A stretch of DNA of 64,000 nucleotides from Siphonodentalium dalli (GCA_032622095.1 CP136069.1:188347122-188411121); one strand, 5' to 3'; shown: positions 17,658 to 29,551, counted from the first letter of the stretch. Translations and numbers: made by a program. The notes: generated by a model not told the origin, from the letters alone.

Positions 17658-18031
17658 CTGTGCCAATGCATTCTTGTATATATGAGAGTCGACCATAGAT
17701 CACCTCGCATATATAAAAAAAAAATGCATTCGCCTAACAATTGTTTTTCAAATTTTGTATCATTTTTTCTTACATTCTTGTCATTTTTTAACAATTTTTA
17801 TCATTTTTTTTTTAAAATTATTACATTCTATAACAATGTTTAGCATTCGTTTCTCACCTTCTTTAAAAGTTTTTACCATTTTTTATCATTATTTCTTACA
17901 TTCTTTAGCAATTTTTTATCATATTTATTTTACATTTTTTAACAATTGTAAAAAATAATATAAAATTTCTTAGGCCAATGCATTCTCAATATATATGCGA
18001 GGCGACCTATGGGAGAATGCATTGGCACAGG
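17658..18031. mobile_element. double-palindrome MITE (family DP), copy 1
   Basis: Each end carries a palindrome of roughly 65 bp built from GCCAATGCATTCT and its complement around a TCGACCATAGGTCGCCT-like centre, here decayed. The middle is a T-rich tract with repeated TTTTATCATTTTT units. Outer ends read CTGTGCC and GGCACAG. No coding capacity is seen. Confidence 0.7.
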
Positions 18032-18322
18032 ATTTTCGCAAAAATTCGAATTGTCGTCAGTCAAGCAAAAAAAATCCTCCGGAAATAGATATGGACATGC
18101 GCGGGTGCCGTTACGGAAGGTCACGTTTCGCGGTATATTAGCTTTGATGTCGGAAATCATGTTCGAAATAAAGGAGGATTAAAATAATCCATAGAAACAG
18201 GATTGACAGAATTTTGTGATAGTTGGCAAACAGATACATTGGTAACATTGGTATATTTACTCCCGTTTCAGTAGTCATGTTTTATTCATGAGATAGACAA
18301 GTTATAGAATGCCGATCACACG

Positions 18323-18835
18323 TTAAAGATGGATTATCTCTTTAAATAACAAATTTGAAATAGTTGCGTGGATATAAAATAATAAATATGAACTGAAGAC
18401 CCCTGCCCGGAAAGGCTTCTATCAATTAATATTGATTTTATTTCGAATATTTTATTGTGACCGTTTATTTGTCTATTTTTAGAACATACCAATCGGGTGA
18501 TACCATATAGCGATAGAGAGCATTAGGCTGTTCCTATGGTTAGGTACCGAACGTCATATGTCCCAGATTGATTTGTTGTATTGTTTTATTCCATAGTTAT
18601 AACTTATAAGCGATAATGAGTATAATTAACGTTTATTTGTGACAAAATTACACAATAAAATTTCTGGTCTCTGTGAACAGTAACCACTAGTGTTCGTTAG
18701 CTAAACAACCACACCTTTTTAGACCAGAACATATTCGAAATAAAATGAATATTAATCGATAGAAGCATTTCCGGACAGGAATCTTCGATTCAGATCTATA
18801 TAATACATGTTTACTAAGGGATAATCCACCTTTAA
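18323..18835. mobile_element. TTAA-flanked MITE (family A-M), copy 1
   Basis: This 513-bp element is bounded by TTAA, with imperfect inverted arms of about 130 bp beginning AAAGATGGATTATCTCTTT. Arm landmarks are a TCCGGA site and TTATTTCGAATATT. The centre holds the conserved CAGTAACCACTA and ATAAACGTTAATTATAC blocks. It is non-coding; short open frames inside are shadows. Confidence 0.85.
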
Positions 18836-19516
18836 AGAAGATGTTTCTTCACATTTGTGAAGACACGCGCTGGTGAATTTCAGTTCTAACCTGGCATCAC
18901 CATATACTGAATTCAATGGGGAGAAAATATATACATTTCAAATATCGAAATCTAATAGTTCTGAGCTTTGAAGGGTGTGTTCCCCGAATCAAATCAAATA
19001 TATTTTACCCCCGAAGCCGAATAAATTGTAATTTAGGGGTGTTAAATCAGACAGGGCATCTTTAACAATTTACAATCGTTAGCGGTATGATATAAATTAT
19101 TAAAATTATTTTCCATTATAGATTAACAAAATACACATACAAATTCGATCACTAATTCGATCACATCGCCCTATTGAGTGTGAGATAACACAAAGCCCAT
19201 AATTTAGTACTTTGGGTCTTGACAATAATAAACTTTTTTCCCAACTCAATATATTTATTCTATTAAACTTCATATGTGTACTATGCGTATTGAGACACAA
19301 CATGAGAATAGGAGAAGATTATTTTGTACAATATGTCAAACACATTGTTTTTAGTATGACACTCCTTGTTCCAAACGAGTTATTTGATTGATTTTAGAAT
19401 TTTAAATATAGGTTATCACCACCGTGTGTGTTTCCTAGAGTTTTCGTGAAATTGAGCTAGAAGTCCTAGACAATAGCATCTTTAAAACCACGGTTTATTG
19501 CCTGGCGCCACTGTCA
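18836..19516. other. unassigned, with a partial family B MITE
   Basis: The right half of a family B MITE lies at about 18935-19066. The segment near 19412 shares AGGTTATCACCACC and GTGTGTTTCC with the palindrome arms at 61434. No gene is seen. Confidence 0.45.
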
Positions 19517-19920
19517 TAATTAGTAACCAGTGCATGCTAGGTGGATCATAAAAATCATTTTATGAATGTCGGTGCCTGGACATGTCAGGTTGACGGTTGA
19601 TAAACCAGTCGTCCCGCAGACAAGTTTTACTCTGCCCGTTTTAAAACAAACTTTAGTTTTCCAAATGTATATTCTGTGAATTTCTGTCCAGATATAAAAG
19701 ACATAATGGTACTTATAAAGGGTGCAACAATAAGCAGTATGTATGCAATATATATATACTTCGGTAATTACAATTCCTTAGACTATTCCAGCTAATATTT
19801 TCTAAACATGTTGAGGAAACATTACCCGACCATGTGTCTGGAATAATTAAGTATCCTGGAAAGTTTTCTTTCCTTGTACTATCCGGCTTAAATATGTCCG
19901 AACTCAATTTATGCGTTCAT

Positions 19921-19946
19921 TATCTTTTCTTCTTTTCTATTTTCAG
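19921..19946 (+). other. likely 3' splice site of a 5'UTR intron, gene 1
   Basis: A pyrimidine-rich tract ends TTTTCTATTTTCAG, followed by AATAGAT. The same signal is conserved upstream of gene 2, and an analogous one precedes gene 3. The upstream exon was not located. Confidence 0.55.
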
Positions 19947-20360
19947 AATAGATCGTCACGCCTACAAATTGGGCATACGGGAGTACGATTTCGAGTAAAG
20001 GCAGTTTTACGAAAAGGAGATGAACAACGTTGTCAAACTAAAAAATACATACTTTCTGTCAGTGAATTAATACACCGCGTGTCATGGACAATGTCTGTTG
20101 AAGTGTAAAGTGAGGTTTGGTAAATGTTACAGTGAATAGCGCACATCATGATGAAAAAATGTACATATTCTTGCAAGTGCATCACTTGAAACTTATACAC
20201 CGGCACATTCAGAAATAGAGATGTTCATGCACGGTTTTTGTGAATGCTAGTCGTGTTTCGTTTTCGTGGGATGTGATATAGACGACACGTTATAGTGATG
20301 TACTGTCGATAATCAGGTTCGTCCAAGAAGTTCGTGATCCGTGTGGTATTAGATTAGAGT

Positions 20361-23300
20361 ATGTCCCAACTCGCTATAGAATCCTCGCAGGAGCCTAAAA
20401 TGGAGAGGCTTCCTGATCCATTTGTTCGGCTAGGAAGGTTACCGGCAAGATATCTTGAAGCAATCTCGGCAGATGATGTTCCTGTCGATAAGCGCAGAGG
20501 AAACTCACCAAAACGCACCAAAGATATCGTTTCGCCTAAAAAGTCTCAGCTCTTACCGTTATTACTTGTCGTCAAACATTCGGTATTTAAATCGGATCAC
20601 GATTATTGTATGCAGGGAATCAGCACAGGCTTACAAATAATTGAAACATTGTCTGGTACTGAAAACTGCTCTCAAGAGCCATCTATGTTGGATGCCGATA
20701 TGAAATCAAGGATGGTTGCTCTTGCACAACTGATGCAATTTATTAATCTCAACCCCAATTCGGATGAAGCAGAAATATTTATATGTGGCGTCTGCCACCA
20801 AAAAGTTAACTCAGCAATGGACTTAATTTTTCACTTTTGGGACAAGAGAGGCAGCTGCTCTCAATGGTCAGATAATCACATCAAAATTCTGTACTGTAGC
20901 CATTGCGACGCATTTCTTGCCATATCCAATGCGGATACGCGCATCACGAATTCCCCAGACATTTTTCGGACGCATCTCAATAAACACACATTAAATCCTA
21001 ATGCGACAAACGACTGCGTTATGTTCGACATTAACGGGCCGTCTATTATTCCGTTTGAAACAACAAGGACACACGACAACCACTTGATTATCGACGCCAG
21101 CGTATCCCGTGGCGACTGGCCGGTTGTTGTATTTTCGAATCGCACAATAAACTCATCACTCTGGAGGAATATATTCCACAATCTGATTTCTTGTGAGAGA
21201 TGCGAGATGTGTGATATCAACGCAGACGTCCACGAGAAGAGCATGTTCATCATCCACCGACTAATGTATTTCATCTCATGTATGAAGCTGAACATTGTAC
21301 GAGGCGTCGGTATCGCTGAATTAGTCGATGAATGCATAGGCGTTGCAGGAAAGCCTAGAAATAACAGGTTCATATTGGTGCCAGTAAACTCTAAGGTACC
21401 CATAATTGAGTATTGTGGTACTATAACTGACGACACAGTGCTGCCTTCCAGATTTGTCAGTGTTAATGTGGGAAGACCATCGAGGAGTGTACTCTTATGT
21501 CCAATGTTTGCGGTTGATTTGTTGACGATTACAGCGCGGGTGTTCTGTCGTGTGTGTCGTCATGGTTTTCCGAGTGTCAGTGCTTGGGGTCTCCACTTGA
21601 AATGCCATATACAGTTACTTCCATTTATTCAGTTCACAACAGATGATCAGCGGAGGTTAATTTCTGAACTGCGGGTGACATCAAAGCCTATATGGGAGAT
21701 TATTCAGAAGTTTTTCGTAAGTTATAGCGTAGCCACATTAAATTTTGCGACTCATCTTATTAACATGCATAAGTTTCTTAACATGCTGTTTTCGCAAGAG
21801 TCTAAATTGCACATTTTCAAACTTCATTGTGCGTCGACATGTACTAACATCAGTGAACAAACGGACATACCATATACTGCTTTGTTGGATGAACTTCCAC
21901 ACGGAATGTATTCATGTTTAGATGTCGGATCTACGAATAACGTGGCGATCTCAATGCTATCGGACATCGTGAAACACTTACAACCAACACGTCAACCCCC
22001 TCATAATCATGGTCAAAAGGGACACTGCACTTGTGGCGACGTCTGTGCTAGAGGATATTCTTATTCAGAAGATGTATCGGCCGGCAAGTGGACCCAGACT
22101 GACGAGCCCCTTCCCATTAGTTCCAACATCAGAGAAAATCTTCAAAACAAACATCTTCATCCAGAGCCAGAAGACGTGGCGATCCCTCCACAAGTTGCAG
22201 TAGTGGAGACATGTCACGTGGTTGACTGGTATCACGGCTTTGACTATCAGATTGTCGTCTTTTTGTCAAAGCTGTTTATATTTGGGGAACTGCTGGACAA
22301 AATCTATCAGGTATCACCTGGAGCGATTATGGACCTGTATAAGTGTGGCATGTGTCCAGACGAAACACGCACACATTTGAATTACATCACTCATATCTGG
22401 GGAAACAAGGATAGCCATATCCCGAATTTGTCTGACCATCACTTACGTTTGTTTTACTGCGCTAAGTGTGCAGTCTTCCTTCCATATTCTGGCACCGGTT
22501 TGGATGTTGAGAAGCAAACGTTTCCCGAGGAGATCACAAAACACGTTGACAAACACATTTCGAAGGATCAGGTACAAGCATTACATGTAGTCGCATTTAG
22601 TGTAACTTGTTTTTCGTATTCGTACACAGTGTTACGCATTTTAATGAATATCCGTGAAGATTCGGGTATTGATTTGAGTACAGCTTTGAGGACCTTGAAT
22701 AAAAAGGCTTCGTTTAACATGGCTTGTAGGAACTCGCTGTTCTACGAACACATATTTCGGGACGTTTCTGCAAAATTGCTAGACGGTCCAGTTTGTCAGA
22801 TTTGCGGCCATGTCCATGAAGAATATTCAGTAAATCTTATCCGGCATAAACTCATGTTCTTTTTCAAAACAATGAAACTCGGCTATTCGCAACATATTCC
22901 AGATCGTGAAAGACTCAAGAAAATCCGTTCTCTGAAGGCAAAGACATTGGTGATGTCTGCATATACATCAACTCCCTTTAAGTATTTTGGTGAAGAAATG
23001 ATAACGAAGATGAACTCCAAAATGCCACTGGCAATTTTGAATCATTTTAAGTCCGCGTCTCCCTCCGATATCACTCTGTTGACAAGCCCGTTGTTCGCCT
23101 TTAGCCTTGTCACAGGATCGGTACGTGTGTTCTGTGGTGTATGCTGTGGTTGCTTTCTCAGCATAAGTGCCTGGGGCCTCCATTTGAAAACACACATTCT
23201 GCGGTTCCCGCAGCTAATGTACCTTACTGCCAATATGATGGAGCCAATTGTCATGTTGAAAATCAAAAGTCGCAGACCAGTCTGGGATATTCTTGGACAG

Positions 23301-24116
23301 ATTATTGAGGAATATCGTGATATCAGACTACGTGTGTTGTCAGCCAATTTCGCTTCTAGCTGGGTCATGATCCACAAACTTTTAAACATGCTGTTTTCCC
23401 CGAGAACTTTAGAAAAATTATATGTTCGAGAATCTTGTAAGTCTTTCTTGATATTCTCAGGACATACATGTCATATCGAGCTAAACCAGCCACAGACAGG
23501 TTGTTCCAGAGATTACGCCGCACTACATATACCTGCTCCTGTTATGATGGACACCGAGAGTGTAATTAAAGGAACGCAGACGGATTTTAAAGATCTTCAA
23601 GGAAGCGGTGACATTAGTCGATTGTTTGAAGACCAAGCTCTCAAAGAAGAAGTATCAGAGAACGAACTAACATATACTGGCGCCAACCAAGAATGCCTCA
23701 AGCCAGAAATTACCCCCCTTGACAATGATTTTGACGCGGAGATGTGCACTACCCAGGGCATCGATCGTGATAGTTATGTGACGTGTAGGGACTCCAAGGG
23801 CGAGAATCGATACAATCAGTCACCTACAATTTGGAAGAGTGATCCAGATCTATGGTTAGGAAGAACAAATACAACTGCTCCTCCAGTTGGTGACATGGGG
23901 GTTGCTTTGGAGAAGAGCATTATAAATAAGGAACTGTTCATACGTAATAAATTGATTGTAAATTCCGAGGAAGATGTCGATGCGCGACATGCTTTATGCA
24001 AATTAGAGATAAAGTTACCTGCAGGCGCTAAGGGAGTGTCCGGCAATGAAGTACTAGTACCGCAGTTAGTCAATGATAACGCAGAAGAACAGTTTATCAA
24101 AATAGAGATAGACTAG
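20361..24116 (+). CDS. large unrecognised zinc-site protein, paralogue 1
   Basis: A 1251-codon uninterrupted frame. The second ATG at 20400 is more likely the start: it has A at -3 and G at +4, and it alone matches the start of paralogue 2. The protein has two related modules. Module 1: C142-x2-C145-x12-H158, C179-x2-C182 with H205/H209, a C278/C281/C284 cluster with H291/H299, and a C2H2 finger C396-x2-C399-x12-H412-x3-H416. Module 2 repeats these as C662/C665/H678, C700/C703, C812/C815/H829 and C925-x2-C928-x12-H941-x3-H945. Both modules share S-x-S-A-W-G-L-H-L-K-x-H. The tail after about 1050 is acidic and ends I-K-I-E-I-D, which fits a SUMO-acceptor consensus. Single spaced fingers suggest protein-protein or nuclear regulatory roles rather than long DNA recognition (inference). 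No family was recognised. Confidence 0.85.
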   Translation: MSQLAIESSQEPKMERLPDPFVRLGRLPARYLEAISADDVPVDKRRGNSPKRTKDIVSPKKSQLLPLLLVVKHSVFKSDHDYCMQGISTGLQIIETLSGTENCSQEPSMLDADMKSRMVALAQLMQFINLNPNSDEAEIFICGVCHQKVNSAMDLIFHFWDKRGSCSQWSDNHIKILYCSHCDAFLAISNADTRITNSPDIFRTHLNKHTLNPNATNDCVMFDINGPSIIPFETTRTHDNHLIIDASVSRGDWPVVVFSNRTINSSLWRNIFHNLISCERCEMCDINADVHEKSMFIIHRLMYFISCMKLNIVRGVGIAELVDECIGVAGKPRNNRFILVPVNSKVPIIEYCGTITDDTVLPSRFVSVNVGRPSRSVLLCPMFAVDLLTITARVFCRVCRHGFPSVSAWGLHLKCHIQLLPFIQFTTDDQRRLISELRVTSKPIWEIIQKFFVSYSVATLNFATHLINMHKFLNMLFSQESKLHIFKLHCASTCTNISEQTDIPYTALLDELPHGMYSCLDVGSTNNVAISMLSDIVKHLQPTRQPPHNHGQKGHCTCGDVCARGYSYSEDVSAGKWTQTDEPLPISSNIRENLQNKHLHPEPEDVAIPPQVAVVETCHVVDWYHGFDYQIVVFLSKLFIFGELLDKIYQVSPGAIMDLYKCGMCPDETRTHLNYITHIWGNKDSHIPNLSDHHLRLFYCAKCAVFLPYSGTGLDVEKQTFPEEITKHVDKHISKDQVQALHVVAFSVTCFSYSYTVLRILMNIREDSGIDLSTALRTLNKKASFNMACRNSLFYEHIFRDVSAKLLDGPVCQICGHVHEEYSVNLIRHKLMFFFKTMKLGYSQHIPDRERLKKIRSLKAKTLVMSAYTSTPFKYFGEEMITKMNSKMPLAILNHFKSASPSDITLLTSPLFAFSLVTGSVRVFCGVCCGCFLSISAWGLHLKTHILRFPQLMYLTANMMEPIVMLKIKSRRPVWDILGQIIEEYRDIRLRVLSANFASSWVMIHKLLNMLFSPRTLEKLYVRESCKSFLIFSGHTCHIELNQPQTGCSRDYAALHIPAPVMMDTESVIKGTQTDFKDLQGSGDISRLFEDQALKEEVSENELTYTGANQECLKPEITPLDNDFDAEMCTTQGIDRDSYVTCRDSKGENRYNQSPTIWKSDPDLWLGRTNTTAPPVGDMGVALEKSIINKELFIRNKLIVNSEEDVDARHALCKLEIKLPAGAKGVSGNEVLVPQLVNDNAEEQFIKIEID

Positions 24117-24157
24117 TTATCACCGATGGATGTGAAATGTTACATTTACTGCGATAT

Positions 24158-24163
24158 AATAAA
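24158..24163 (+). terminator. polyadenylation signal AATAAA, gene 1
   Basis: A consensus hexamer lies about 40 bases after the stop codon. It is altered in paralogue 2, where ATTAAA at 43945 is the nearest candidate. Confidence 0.5.
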
Positions 24164-24737
24164 AGTCATGAAATTATCCCCATAGTTAATATATTAAATC
24201 GGAAACTTCCATCTCAAAACTTATGAGTTACATGTGCATAGCTAATGATCTTAACTTCATCTCCGGGCACGAGTGCATCTAGACGCGACGTTTAAAGATA
24301 TGTTGTGGACTTTTTTCAGTGATTAAAACATATAGTTATAGCATCCCAACACTGTCCCCACTGGAAGAATGCATCAAATAAGACTCTCGAAAATTCCAGT
24401 GACGTCGACTATATCATTTAAAAAAACTAAGCACAAATGTACAGTTTACCATATTCGGGACAAATTATTGTTTGCTAAACATAGACTAATTATTTCCGCC
24501 ATTGTGCGTAATTCGTTTATAACAATGAGGCTTGTTGTGCTTATTCGGTTTTTAAAATTTATGATGAATCATCTTTTCCTACAAATTTTTTTTTAATTGT
24601 TTCCTGAACATAAACTAATAGTTATGAATGAAAGATTCGTGTCCGGAAACGCTTTTGTCGATTAATGTTGATCATATTTCGAATACGTTCTAGTATAAAC
24701 AAGTTTATATAACAACCAATAGTGGTTTCTGTTAACA

Positions 24738-26272
24738 CGGGGGAGGGCGCACAAACGTTTTATCATACAGGGCCGGGGTGGGTGGGTCAGAAGAGGCCCG
24801 AAAAAATGAGTTTGTGCAAATTTTTTTCTATTCACATTTTCCCCTTGTTTTAAGTTGTTTTCAAATATATTCATTAATAATTGTGTTCTAAGGCATGTTA
24901 TGGCCTTTACAGACACTTAGGAACAGGGTAGGTATAAGATATAAGTAATACAGGGGAGATCTTCCAAAAACATACCTATACCGGGCGGGATGGGTGCATC
25001 TCAGAGGCCTGAAAAAAATTGTTTGTGCAAATTTGTTTCAACCAACATTATGGACATTGTTTTAAGTTGTTTTCACTAATAAATGTGTTCTAACATAGAT
25101 TATGACCTTAACCAACACTTAAGAATGTAGGTATAAGATAAAGCACTCTCTGGTGCCAAATAAAGTGATGACTGAATAGGAGTGCTGGTTTGCATTTCAC
25201 CTCAAATTAATATTGAATAGTGCTGGCATTTTCACTCTGGCATGTCTAATGACCAAATAATACTAGTGCTGCAGAGTGCTGGCTAACAAAATACCTCAAA
25301 TTAAAAAATAAACATGCCAGCCTGTTTATTTGGCTCCAAAGAGTGATACTGATATACTATATAACTGTCAATGCAGGTATGGCTATAAGGTGTTGTGATA
25401 TGATGGTTGGTGGCACCGTGTTGGGAACAGTGAAGAAGTCATTAATTAGTAACTGGACTATTTATGTAAAAATTAAACACAATGTTGGCTTATTGGCACT
25501 ATAAATATTACCTCACAATATATGTGCATACTGTAGAATAAAACACTTTTATTATTCAATGTAGGTATAAGATAAAGCACTCTCTGGTGCCAAATAAAGT
25601 GATGACTGAATATGAGTGCTGGTTTGCATTTCACCTCAAATTAATATTGAATAGTGCTGGCATTTTCACTCTGGCATGTCTAATGACCAAATAATACTAG
25701 TGCTGCAGAGTGCTGGCTAACAAAATACCTCAAATTAAAAAATAAACATGCCAGCCTGTTTATTTGGCTCCAAAGAGTGATACTGATATACTATATAACT
25801 GTCAATGCAGGTATGGCTATAAGGTGTTGTGATATGATGGTTGGTGGCACCGTTTTGGGAACAACAGTGAAGAAGTCATTAATTAGTAACTGGACTATTT
25901 ATGTAAAAATTAAACACAATGTTGGCTTATTGGCACTATAAATATTACCTCACAATATATGTGCATACTGTAGAATAAAACACTTTTTATTTCAAAATGT
26001 ATTTTTCAATGTCGAAAACAACATCATAACCGTTGATAGTTTTTCAATTGTTTGAACACTTGGAATCTGCCAGAAACGGACCAATTTAAAACTTACGTTT
26101 GATTATGTTTGATTTGGTCTTGAATAGATTTAAAATGATTTTTTTTTCTTATTTTAGGGGGTGGGTCCGAAAAAGTTAGGCGGAAAAACATATTTTTTAT
26201 TGCACAAAAAGGGTGGGTGGGTAGCAAAGGGGCCCTGTATGTGTACATTTTTTCACGGCCCCCTCCCCCCTG
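24738..26272. mobile_element. hAT-like inverted-repeat element with internal tandem duplication
   Basis: The ends read CGGGGGAGGG and, on the other strand, CAGGGGGGAGGG, with subterminal CATACAGGGCC on both sides. It interrupts an older MITE, and GTTAACA is present on both sides (24731, 26273). The length of the target duplication is ambiguous (7 or 8), so the superfamily call is tentative. No transposase is encoded. Confidence 0.5.
25127..25990. repeat. 434-bp tandem duplication
   Basis: Two copies start GTAGGTATAAGATAAAGCAC at 25127 and 25561. They are almost identical; the second has a 3-base insertion (ACA) near GGGAACAACAG. Shorter diverged matches precede them from about 24758. Confidence 0.95.
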
Positions 26273-26615
26273 GTTAACATACCAAAAATGTTATTGTGTA
26301 AATGTATCACAGATAAACGTTAATTAGACGCATTATCGCCTACAACTCTTCAATAAAACAATACAAACAATTAATCTGGGACAGTTGACGTCTGGATTGT
26401 AGCAATGAGAGAACTCTAATAATCTCCATCGCTATCTGATATCGCAGGAATTGTTTTGTTCTATAATTAGTAATGAATAGATGTCCTATCTGATTATCGC
26501 CGGAATTGTCTGTTCTATAATATTAATGAATATATGTCCCATCTGATCGTCGCATTATATAATCAAATATTCGAAATAATCTCAATATTAATTAACACTT
26601 TACCCAACAGAACGG

Positions 26616-26844
26616 CCCTGTGCCAATGCATTCTCTTATATATGCGAATCGACCATAGGTCGCCTCGCATATATAAGACAATGCATTGGCTTAACACATT
26701 AAAAATTATAAAATTGTTAAAGAATGTAAGAAAAAATGGTAAAAAGTGTTAAAAAAATATTTTTTTTAGGCCAATGCATTCTCTTATATATGCGAGGCGA
26801 CCTATGGTCGACTCGCATATATAAGAGAATGCGTTGGCATAGGG
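26616..26844. mobile_element. double-palindrome MITE (family DP), copy 2
   Basis: Two nearly perfect palindromes (26620-26693 and 26768-26837) each contain TTCTCTTATATATGCGA and its complement. They are separated by about 75 bp of A-rich DNA. Outer ends are CCCTGTGCC and GGCATAGGG. Confidence 0.8.
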
Positions 26845-27118
26845 CATAACTGTAACCATCACAATGAGCCGGTTCCAATGATATCCATATTTATATGGTT
26901 TTATTGAGACAGACCCAAAGATAATTTAGTCTGTTGCAGCTTTATTTGGCCGTTTTTGGCCGGTTTGTTGGGTAAAGGGTAAATAGAAGCGTTTCCGGAC
27001 AAGAGTCAGTTCATGACTATCATTTTAGACCCAGGAAACTAATTAAAACTTGTAGGAAAAGATAATCCATCTTTTATGAAAATAACGTATGCATGCTTAT
27101 TTGCTACTTCTGCTCCGT

Positions 27119-27218
27119 TCTGAACACCTCGGTGGAGTGTTTCACGTCACTTTAATGTGGTCGTTAGCTCTGGACACCTCGGTGGAGTGTTTCACGTCAC
27201 TTTAATGTGGTCGTTAGC
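27119..27218. repeat. 50-bp tandem duplication
   Basis: Two adjacent units begin TCTG[AG]ACACCTCGGTGGAG, with one base difference. A related phrase recurs at 50641. Confidence 0.9.
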
Positions 27219-27700
27219 TTAACTAGCTATCTGTCACTCGTTTTGTTCCCCAATCAATCCGTCCTTGGGCTATGTTTGTTACAGAACATTGATAAAATTA
27301 TGTTGATGACGGACCAACGGCCATCGAGAAAGACATGAATACCACGAGACGAGAGTATATAGGAATCACTGAACTAAATTATTTCCCACGGACGAGACAG
27401 TGTTAACGTTTCAGCCAAATTCACTGAATTTAAGCCTGCATGCCACTCCAGTGATGTTTACCCACCTAGTTTGGCACCTGTTGATTACGAAAATTCAAGA
27501 AAACTCATAGGTAATGTTTACTTTTTAAAATAAAATAAAGTGTACGACAGAGCAAAACCACAGCTAAATTTTGTCTGGCAAAACCCAAAACTACAGCAGT
27601 TAAATAAATTTCCCACTCACAAAAATCCATTCCCCCATTAATTCAACAGTTACAATTATTTAGATATGACATACAAATCAAACATGCACGATTTCATCCT
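27219..27700. other. intergenic, no gene recognised
   Basis: No coding or repeat signal was identified. Confidence 0.4.
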
Positions 27701-28228
27701 TTAAAGGTGGATTATCTCTTTGTAAACATGTATTATATAGTTACCGGGGTATAAAATATTAGATTTGAATCGAAGACTCCTGTCCGGAAATGCTTCTATC
27801 GATTAATATTAATTTTATTTCGAATATTTTCTGGTCTAAAAAGGTGTGTTTGTTCAGCTAACGAACAATAGTGGTTACTGTTAACAGGGACCAGAAATTA
27901 TATTGTGCAATTTTGTCACAAATAAACGTTAATTATACTCATTATCGCTTATATCTGTGGAACAAAACAATACAAACAACCAATCTGTGACATTTGACAT
28001 TCGATGCGTAGCCGTAGGAACAGCACAGTGCTCTATATCGCAATACGGTCTCATCCGAATGGTCTGTTCTAAAAATAGTAACATAAATGGGCCCGATTTA
28101 ATATTCGAAATAAAATCAATATTAATTGATAGAAGCTTTTCCGGACATAGGTCTTCAGTTCATATCTATTATTTTATACCCACGCAACTATATAAAATTT
28201 GTTATTTAAAGAGATAATCCATCTTTAA
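27701..28228. mobile_element. TTAA-flanked MITE (family A-M), copy 3
   Basis: A complete 528-bp copy. It is virtually identical to the copy at 45220-45747, including a meaningless 86-codon frame, so these two moved recently from the same source. Confidence 0.85.
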
Positions 28229-28419
28229 TAACGTGTCACATGTATCATGTGAAGGCCATTCTTCAGTTGCCATCACCTCTAGCATTCGACGGTGCACTCG
28301 CTCGGCGACTCTGGAACACATTTAGCTCCCCGATTCCTGTAGCAATGAAACTGAATTTTGGGGTGGTTGTTACGCCAGCTTTTGAAGTAACTGACAACTT
28401 TTGAAGTAGGTCTCCACTT

Positions 28420-29551
28420 TTAAAGATGGATTATCTCTTTAAATAACAAATTTTAAATAGTTGCGTGTGTATAAAATAATAGATATGAACTGAAGACCTA
28501 TGTCCGGAAAAGCTTCTATCAATTAATATTGATTTTATTTCGAATATTAAATCGGGCCCGTTTATGTTACTATTTTTAGAACCGACCATTCGGATGAGAC
28601 CGTATTGCGATATAACTGGGCTGTTCCTACGGCTACGCAACGAATGTCAAATGTCACAGATTGGTTGTTTGTATTGTTTTGTTCCACAGATATAAGCGAT
28701 AATGAGTATAATTAACGCAGAAACTTACGAAGAGCGGACAGTAAATCCAGAAAGACCGCATATAGAGCCATGGTAAGAACATCACTCGAATATGGAGCAG
28801 AAATATGGGACCCCGCCGCAGTAGGAGAAATAGAGAAGTTAGAGAAAGTGCAGAGAAGAGCGGCAAGATTCATCGCCAACAACTATAGAGACCGGGAAAA
28901 AGGCGCAGTAACCAGCATGATTGATGGACTAAGGTTAGACTCACTCGAGATCCGCAGAAAGATGAAGAGAATAGAACTCTTCGGCAAGGTGGTTGAGGGG
29001 ATAATCCCAGCCATACACACACATGACTTACTAAAGGATAAGAAAGGAAGGAAAATTCGAGCAAAAAAGTTTCCAGACCACAAAAGTGATAACATAATTT
29101 CGAGCCAAGAGTGTATCAACTCACGATCGTTCGAACCAATAAGAGTCAACACGGAACAATATAAACAATCATTCTTCGTGAGAACGATCAGGGACTGGAA
29201 CAGTAGAGTATTGAAGATTACGCATGCTCGGGGAATACAACAGGAGAAACACCAGAGTAGTAGCAACGACGCGACAACAGCCGAGAGGCTCCTGCGCCGG
29301 AAATATACAGATACAGATACAGATACAGATTTGTGACCAAATTGCACAATATAATTTCTGGTCTCTGTTAACAGTAACCACTATTGTTCGTTAGCTGAAC
29401 AAACACACCTTTTTAGACAAGAAAATATTCGAAATAAAATTAATATAAATCGATAGAAGCATTTCCGGACAGGAGTCTTCGATTGAAATCTAATATTTTA
29501 TACCCCGGTAACTATATAATACATGTTTACAAAGAGATAATCCACCTTTAA
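28420..29551. mobile_element. TTAA-flanked MITE (family A-M), copy 4, interrupted by a LINE tail
   Basis: Both arms and the TTAA ends are present. The centre is broken at GTATAATTAACG by a plus-strand LINE fragment, and resumes at TGACCAAATTGCACAAT. Confidence 0.85.
28717..29335 (+). pseudogene. 5'-truncated CR1/Jockey-like LINE, reverse transcriptase C-terminal end
   Basis: The frame is open from the left junction. ATG at 28770 is internal, since R-R-N-L-R-R-A precedes it in frame. The motif S-L-E-Y-G-A-E-I-W-D-P followed by L-E-K-V-Q-R-R-A-A-R-F-I is typical of the C-terminal part of CR1-like ORF2. The insert ends in an (ACAGAT)n run, a usual LINE 3' end of this type. Truncation removed the catalytic domains. 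Confidence 0.85.

Larger units (their letters stand above)
19517..24297 (+). repeat. segmental duplication, copy 1 (zinc-site gene 1)
   Basis: This block, including upstream sequence, the whole gene and about 180 bp downstream, aligns with 38962-44037. Upstream similarity begins near AGTAACCAGT and contains many small indels. Confidence 0.8.
24624..27088. mobile_element. old TTAA-flanked MITE (family A-M), copy 2, split by insertions
   Basis: The left piece (24624-24737) and right pieces (from 26273 to about 27088) match family A-M but are diverged. They are separated by a 1.5-kb element and by a family DP insertion at 26616. The high divergence shows this to be the oldest copy in the window. 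Confidence 0.6.

Noticed and set aside
27957-28217. An 86-codon frame identical at 27957 and 45476
   Set aside because: Lies in MITE arms and spacer; the identity reflects recent transposition, not coding selection.
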